DNA of 5,349 bases from positions 1 through 5,349 of the forward strand of contig JAPHUU010000008.1 of NCBI GenBank assembly GCA_026193555.1, read 5' to 3'. Below are positions 1 to 5,349 of this stretch, piece by piece. The stretch is from Rhodanobacter sp. GTDB lineage: Bacteria; Pseudomonadota; Gammaproteobacteria; Xanthomonadales; Rhodanobacteraceae. The translations under genes and the position numbers were made by a program. The notes beneath the pieces are model-generated. The model ran no database searches and was not told the origin of the DNA. It saw only the letters and a list, made by a program, of their open reading frames with translations. How positions within the stretch are numbered: position 1 is the first letter of the stretch; each line of letters begins with the position of its first letter.

Positions 1-2447
<2,447 letters not shown>

Positions 2448-2451
2448 TACA

Positions 2452-2459
2452 CCCACCCC
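2452..2459 (-). promoter_or_regulatory. Purine-rich ribosome binding site of gltB
   Basis: On the minus strand GGGGTGGG lies 4 bases before the ATG at 2447. It is an imperfect Shine-Dalgarno sequence with short spacing, but it is the only purine-rich stretch next to a start codon here. The frame stays open upstream to a TAG at 2579-2577. An in-frame GTG three codons earlier (2456-2454) falls inside this purine-rich stretch and has no site of its own, so the ATG is preferred. Confidence 0.5.
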
Positions 2460-2483
2460 ATTGAATTGCCAGTCGCATGAGCT

Positions 2484-2525
2484 GGCCGACAAGAACGATC
2501 TGGTGCCGCATGCGATGCGTCGGCC
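2484..2525 (-). promoter_or_regulatory. Inverted repeats in the gltB 5' leader
   Basis: On the minus strand GGCCGAC (2525-2519) and GTCGGCC (2490-2484) are perfect 7-base inverted repeats separated by 28 bases. Inside the loop, CGCAT (2519-2515) and ATGCG (2511-2507) can form a tight 5-bp, 3-base-loop hairpin, which shares its first base with the outer arm. The outer left arm begins at the predicted transcription start, so the transcript could fold at its very 5' end. No T-run follows, so this is not an intrinsic terminator, and it matches no riboswitch class I know. It could be an mRNA-stability or regulatory fold, or chance pairing in GC-rich DNA. Confidence 0.35.
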
Positions 2526-2529
2526 TTCG

Positions 2530-2558
2530 ACTAGAACACAAATGTTGCTATGCGTCAA
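2530..2558 (-). promoter_or_regulatory. Predicted sigma70-type promoter of gltB
   Basis: Read on the minus strand, a -35 box TTGACG (2558-2553, 5 of 6 consensus) is followed by exactly 17 bases and then a -10 box TCTAGT (2535-2530, 4 of 6). Transcription would begin near 2523, giving a leader of about 76 nucleotides before the gltB ATG. The boxes sit in the most AT-rich pocket of an otherwise GC-rich region, which supports the call. I see no convincing sigma54 promoter or NtrC-type operator nearby, so direct control by the nitrogen regulators is not evident from sequence. Confidence 0.6.
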
Positions 2559-2784
2559 AGCTATTTGTATGGACGGCTATACCGCCAACTGCGTGAGTAG
2601 ACCGAGCCAATGTTCGGCACGCACCGAGACAGCTGCGGCGCAGATGGCAAGCGCCTGTCGATCAGCCACGGTGCCAAGCTCGCATCGCGGCCATCGCTCA
2701 GCTGGCACGCAACGGTTGGCACGGCCACGTCAACGGCGTCGCGAGCTTCGCCGAGCGGCGCTCGCGGCCGCCGCCACTCTCGGT

Positions 2785-2790
2785 GATAAT
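2785..2790 (+). promoter_or_regulatory. Predicted -10 box of envC, placed for a leaderless transcript
   Basis: GATAAT matches the sigma70 -10 consensus at 5 of 6 positions and ends 6 bases before the envC ATG at 2797. The expected start of transcription, about 7 bases past the box, is the A of that ATG, so the mRNA would have little or no leader. No recognisable -35 box is found 16-18 bases upstream (2761-2768 reads CTCGCGGC). There is no Shine-Dalgarno sequence between box and ATG, which agrees with a leaderless start. A 10-base palindrome ATCGGCCGAT (2789-2798) overlaps the start codon. Confidence 0.5.
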
Positions 2791-2796
2791 CGGCCG

Positions 2797-3996
2797 ATGC
2801 CTCCTTTCGCGCGTTTCGCATTCCCTCTCCTCGGCGGCCTCCTGGCCCTCGCCATCCTCTCCACCGCAAGCACCGCCATGGCGGCGCAGGCGCCGCCGAC
2901 GCGCGAGCAGCAGGCCGCAGCGAAGCAGCAGCTGGCCGAGATTCGGGTGAAACTGGAGTCGCTGGCCGCGCAGCAGGCCAGGACCGCCGCGCGTCGTGAC
3001 AGCGTCAATGCCGAACTGGCGCGCCAGGCTGCAGCCCTGTCCCGTGCCGCACGGGCGGTGCGCGATACCGACGCCGCGATCGCTGCCAAGGAGGGCGACC
3101 TCGATCAGCTGCAGCAACAGCGCAGTGAACTGCAACAGCACCTGCGTGCGCAGCGTGCCGCCATCGCCGCGCTGCTGCGCGCAACCTATGCGTTGGGGCA
3201 TGGGTCGGACCTGCGGCTACTGCTGGGCGACGAGGATGTGGCACGCATCTCGCGGGCCTTGGTGTACTCGAGGTATTTCCAGCAGGATCGGCTGCAACGG
3301 GTGCAGCGGCTGATGAACGACCTGGCGAAGTTGCAGGAACTGGAGAGCGCGATCGCCGTTCAGCAGCAGGCATTGCAGGCGACCCGAATGCAGCGCCAGC
3401 AGCAGTTCGCCAAACTGGCCGCGCAGCGCGCAGCGCAACGCAAACTCGCTGCCAGGACGAACGCGCTGTACAAGGATCAGACACAGCGGCTGGCCGCGTT
3501 GAAACAGAACGAGCAGTCGCTCAATCACCTGCTCGACAAGTTGCAGCAGGCGATCGATCAGGCCGCGCGCGAGGCTTCGCGCAGCCAGCGCGACCGCAAC
3601 CTGCCCGCCTCGCCGGGTGTGGCGCGCGGTGCAACGGCCAATATCCGCGGCAACCTGCCGTGGCCAGCGAGTGGTGTCGTCAACAGCTACGGCAACGGCG
3701 TGCTGATCAAGGCTGCCGGCGGCAGCGAGGTCCATTCGGTGGCACGCGGACGGGTGATCTATGCCGGTTTCCTGCGCGGTTACGGCATGTTGTTGATCGT
3801 CAGCCACGGCAACGGCTGGATGAGCATGTACGGCAACAATGAAACCCTGTTGCACAATGTGGGCGACGAGGTGGAGCCCGGTGAGGCGATCGGCACCGCC
3901 AGCCCGACCACGGGAGTCAACACCGGCGTGTATTTCGAGTTGCGCAAGGGTGGCGCACCGGTCGATCCGCGCAGCTGGTTGAGCCGGCGCCGTTGA
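2797..3996 (+). CDS. envC: Murein hydrolase activator EnvC (coiled coil plus degenerate LytM/M23 domain)
   Basis: EnvC is a periplasmic cell-division factor; in E. coli it is held by FtsEX at the septum and activates the amidases AmiA and AmiB, which split septal peptidoglycan. The 399-residue protein begins with a signal peptide (hydrophobic core about 8-22, likely cleavage near Ala29). A Gln/Ala/Arg-rich coiled coil follows (about 34-125 and 160-262), interrupted by a segment typical of the family, ALLRATYALGHGSDLRLLLG (125-144). The LytM domain covers about 284-396, including RGYGMLLIVSHGNGWMSMYG (327-346). The first metal ligand of active M23 peptidases is missing (GVLIKAAG, 301-308), and the usual HxHxE-like end reads GVYFELR (377-383), as in E. 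coli EnvC. It therefore should activate rather than cut. The start is set by the signal peptide; the frame is open further upstream into the intergenic region, but that stretch looks non-coding. Length is close to E. coli EnvC (419). ctpA follows 132 bases downstream on the same strand. An active M23 peptidase is unlikely. Confidence 0.93.
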   Translation: MPPFARFAFPLLGGLLALAILSTASTAMAAQAPPTREQQAAAKQQLAEIRVKLESLAAQQARTAARRDSVNAELARQAAALSRAARAVRDTDAAIAAKEGDLDQLQQQRSELQQHLRAQRAAIAALLRATYALGHGSDLRLLLGDEDVARISRALVYSRYFQQDRLQRVQRLMNDLAKLQELESAIAVQQQALQATRMQRQQQFAKLAAQRAAQRKLAARTNALYKDQTQRLAALKQNEQSLNHLLDKLQQAIDQAAREASRSQRDRNLPASPGVARGATANIRGNLPWPASGVVNSYGNGVLIKAAGGSEVHSVARGRVIYAGFLRGYGMLLIVSHGNGWMSMYGNNETLLHNVGDEVEPGEAIGTASPTTGVNTGVYFELRKGGAPVDPRSWLSRRR

Positions 3997-4128
3997 CGCA
4001 GCCGGGCGCGCACCCCACGCTAGGGACGCGGGCCCGTTGAATTAGCTTGGGGTCTGGCTGTCTCACTTTTTGTCTGCGTGCCCGCCGCCTCGTCCGCGGC
4101 ACAGAAACTGTCTTACGGAGCCATTCGC
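3997..4128 (+). other. envC-ctpA intergenic gap without a clear terminator
   Basis: This 132-base gap contains a T5 run (within about 4067-4071) preceded by TTGGGGTCTGGCTGTCTCAC, which does not fold into a hairpin, so an intrinsic terminator is not supported and read-through from envC to ctpA is likely. A perfect 8-base palindrome CGGGCCCG lies near 4029-4036. A bulged inverted repeat, GTGCCCGC (4078-4085) with GCGGCAC (4096-4102), could form a hairpin 14 bases before the ctpA ribosome binding site. A TTGAAT at 4037-4042 resembles a -35 box but has no -10 box at the right distance. Confidence 0.55.
4117..4120 (+). promoter_or_regulatory. Ribosome binding site of ctpA
   Basis: GGAG, within ACGGAG, lies 8 bases before the ATG at 4129. 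It decides the start: an in-frame GTG at 4078 would add 17 residues but has no Shine-Dalgarno sequence and would bury the signal peptide behind a non-hydrophobic extension. Confidence 0.75.
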
Positions 4129-5349
4129 ATGCGTCTCTCCATCCGCGGCCAGATCGTCCAGCTGCTGGCCATTCCCTTATTGCTGTCCGCTGCGCTCGCG
4201 CGAGCGCAAACGGCGCCGGTGCCGTCCGTGGACACGCCGCCGGCACGGGCTCTTCCGGCAGCGGCTAGCAGCGCCAGTATGCCGGCCGTTGCCAGCTCCA
4301 GCGCCGACACGGTGGATCTGGACGACGTGCGCAATTTCAGCCGGGCCTATGAAGTGGTGCGTCAGGCCTACGTCGAAAAGGTCGACAACAAGACCCTGAT
4401 GAAGGCCGCCATTACCGGCATGCTCAGCGGGCTCGATCCGCACAGCGAGTACCTGGACAAGGAGGGCCTGACCCAGCTCACCGAGGAGACCACCGGCCAG
4501 TACAGCGGCCTCGGTATCGAGGTGATCCAGGTCGACGGCGGCCTGCGAATCGTCTCGCCGATCGACGACACGCCCGCCTCGCGTGCCGGCATCAAGGCTG
4601 GTGACAGCATCGTGCGGGTCAATGGCATGCTGATCGATCCGCAAAACGTGGATGCAGCCTTCAGGCAGCTGCGCGGCAAGCCCGGCAGCAAGATCGCGCT
4701 GACCATCGTGCATGCCAACAGCAACAAGCTGATCGACCTGAATCTGGTGCGTGAAAACATCGCGGTCAGCAGCGTCAAGGTGCGCGAACTCGAACCCGGC
4801 TATGCCTATGTGCGGATCAGCCAGTTTCAGGCTGATACCGCCAGTGATCTGGAGAAGAAGCTGGGCGAGCTGGTGCGCAAGCACGGCCCCCAAAAGGGCG
4901 CCGTGCTTGACTTGCGCAACAATCCCGGCGGCCTGCTTACCGCGGCGGTGTCGGTCAGCGATGATTTTCTCGATACCGGGATCATCGTCACCACTCGCGG
5001 CCGGCTGCGGGATGCCAACATGAGCTTCAGCGCGCACCCCGGCGATCTGCTCGACGGCGCTCCGATCATCGTGCTGACCAATAATGGCACCGCCTCGGCG
5101 GCGGAGATCGTTTCCGGCGCACTGAAGGACAACCGTCGAGCATTGACCATGGGCCAGCGCACGTTCGGCAAGGGTGTGGTGCAGACCGTGCTGCCGCTGG
5201 ATGCCGATCATGCGGTGAAGATCACCACCGCCCGCTACTACACACCAAACGGTACCTCGATCCAGGCCGAGGGCATCAAGCCCGACATTGCGCTGGCCGA
5301 CCTGACCGTGAACAAGGCGGACAGTGCGCCGGTGCTGATCAGCTCCGAG
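4129..5349 (+). CDS. ctpA: Carboxy-terminal processing protease, S41 family (CtpA type), N-terminal 407 residues, gene cut by window edge
   Basis: This periplasmic serine protease degrades or trims exported proteins from their C-terminal ends. In Pseudomonas aeruginosa the family member CtpA, with lipoprotein LbcA, degrades peptidoglycan cross-link hydrolases. A signal peptide (Arg2, Arg6, core about 9-22) ends in ARA with likely cleavage after Ala26, followed by an Ala/Ser/Pro-rich linker (27-60). Next come an N-terminal helical domain (about 61-118, with SGLDPHSEYLD at 100-110), a PDZ domain (about 125-206, with GLGIEV and DTPASRAGIKAGDSIVRVNG) and the S41 catalytic domain (about 213-390). 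The catalytic residues are Ser323 in NGTASAAE, Lys348 in FGKG and Gln352, with the 25- and 4-residue spacings of the family. DLRNNPGGLL (261-270) and YYTPNGTSIQAEGIKPD (370-386) are also family signatures. Only a C-terminal tail is missing; CtpA of Pseudomonas is about 436 residues, so perhaps 30-100 remain. It is far shorter than E. coli Prc (682) and belongs to the smaller CtpA group. The 407 codons reach the last base of the window. Confidence 0.95.
   Translation, partial: MRLSIRGQIVQLLAIPLLLSAALARAQTAPVPSVDTPPARALPAAASSASMPAVASSSADTVDLDDVRNFSRAYEVVRQAYVEKVDNKTLMKAAITGMLSGLDPHSEYLDKEGLTQLTEETTGQYSGLGIEVIQVDGGLRIVSPIDDTPASRAGIKAGDSIVRVNGMLIDPQNVDAAFRQLRGKPGSKIALTIVHANSNKLIDLNLVRENIAVSSVKVRELEPGYAYVRISQFQADTASDLEKKLGELVRKHGPQKGAVLDLRNNPGGLLTAAVSVSDDFLDTGIIVTTRGRLRDANMSFSAHPGDLLDGAPIIVLTNNGTASAAEIVSGALKDNRRALTMGQRTFGKGVVQTVLPLDADHAVKITTARYYTPNGTSIQAEGIKPDIALADLTVNKADSAPVLISSE
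4191..4208. repeat. 18-base perfect palindrome in the ctpA signal-peptide codons
   Basis: TGCGCTCGCGCGAGCGCA is its own reverse complement over all 18 bases. It spans the codons for residues 21-27 (AALARAQ) and includes the predicted signal-peptidase cleavage site between Ala26 and Gln27. In RNA it could form a GC-rich hairpin about 60 bases into the reading frame; in DNA it could be a protein site. It may also be a chance result of alternating Ala and Arg codons in GC-rich DNA. Confidence 0.6.

Larger units (their letters stand above)
2448..2796. other. Divergent intergenic region between gltB and envC
   Basis: This 349-base spacer separates the divergent gltB and envC starts. The half nearer gltB (about 2448-2590) holds the gltB ribosome binding site, leader repeats and promoter. 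The half nearer envC (about 2590-2780) is GC-rich. I read it in all frames and found only short frames with no recognisable domain; one plus-strand frame ends at the TGA at 2784-2786. A direct repeat TGGCACG occurs at 2703-2709 and 2717-2723. I see no tRNA, terminator hairpin with T-run, or insertion-sequence end. Confidence 0.7.

Noticed and set aside
3601..3996. Active M23 metallopeptidase domain in the envC product
   Set aside because: The first zinc ligand and the HxH motif are replaced, as in EnvC activators, so catalysis is not expected.
4046..4072. Rho-independent terminator after envC, suggested by the T5 run
   Set aside because: The bases before the T-run do not form an inverted repeat; the only nearby hairpin (4078-4102) lies after the T-run.
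4078..4128. GTG start at 4078 extending ctpA by 17 residues
   Set aside because: It has no ribosome binding site, whereas the ATG at 4129 has GGAG at 8 bases and starts a normal signal peptide.
4177..5211. A 344-codon minus-strand reading frame antisense to ctpA
   Set aside because: It is opposite the S41 protease whose catalytic and PDZ motifs are intact; it has no domain or start signal of its own.

Overview
This GC-rich window looks like ordinary chromosomal core DNA from a gammaproteobacterium. The proteins read most like Lysobacterales/Xanthomonadales (Rhodanobacter or Dyella type). That placement is an impression from remembered family sequences and base composition, since no search was possible. 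I see no mobile element, CRISPR array, tRNA, rRNA or defence system.

Layout. Bases 1-2447 (minus strand) hold the N-terminal 815 residues of the glutamate synthase large chain GltB; the gene runs off the left edge. Bases 2448-2796 form a divergent intergenic region. Its gltB-side half is AT-richer and carries a good sigma70-type promoter for gltB and a leader with inverted repeats. Its other half is GC-rich, with no recognisable gene, and ends in a GATAAT box 7 bases before the next start codon. Bases 2797-3996 (plus) encode a complete 399-residue EnvC-type amidase activator: signal peptide, long coiled coil and a degenerate LytM/M23 domain. After a 132-base gap without a terminator, bases 4129-5349 (plus) encode the first 407 residues of an exported C-terminal processing protease (CtpA, S41 family). 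Its PDZ domain and Ser-Lys-Gln catalytic residues are all present, and the gene runs off the right edge.

How the genes fit together. envC and ctpA are probably co-transcribed and both act in cell-wall turnover. EnvC switches on periplasmic amidases at the division site. In Pseudomonas the CtpA protease limits peptidoglycan hydrolases by degrading them. The divergent gltB belongs to nitrogen assimilation and shares only the intergenic region.

The points most worth a second look are small: a likely leaderless start for envC, a structured gltB leader starting at its predicted transcription start, an 18-base perfect palindrome over the ctpA signal-peptide codons, and a short motif between envC and ctpA that may be a repeat relict. 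No new system is evident. Several very long antisense reading frames across gltB and ctpA are judged to be composition artefacts.
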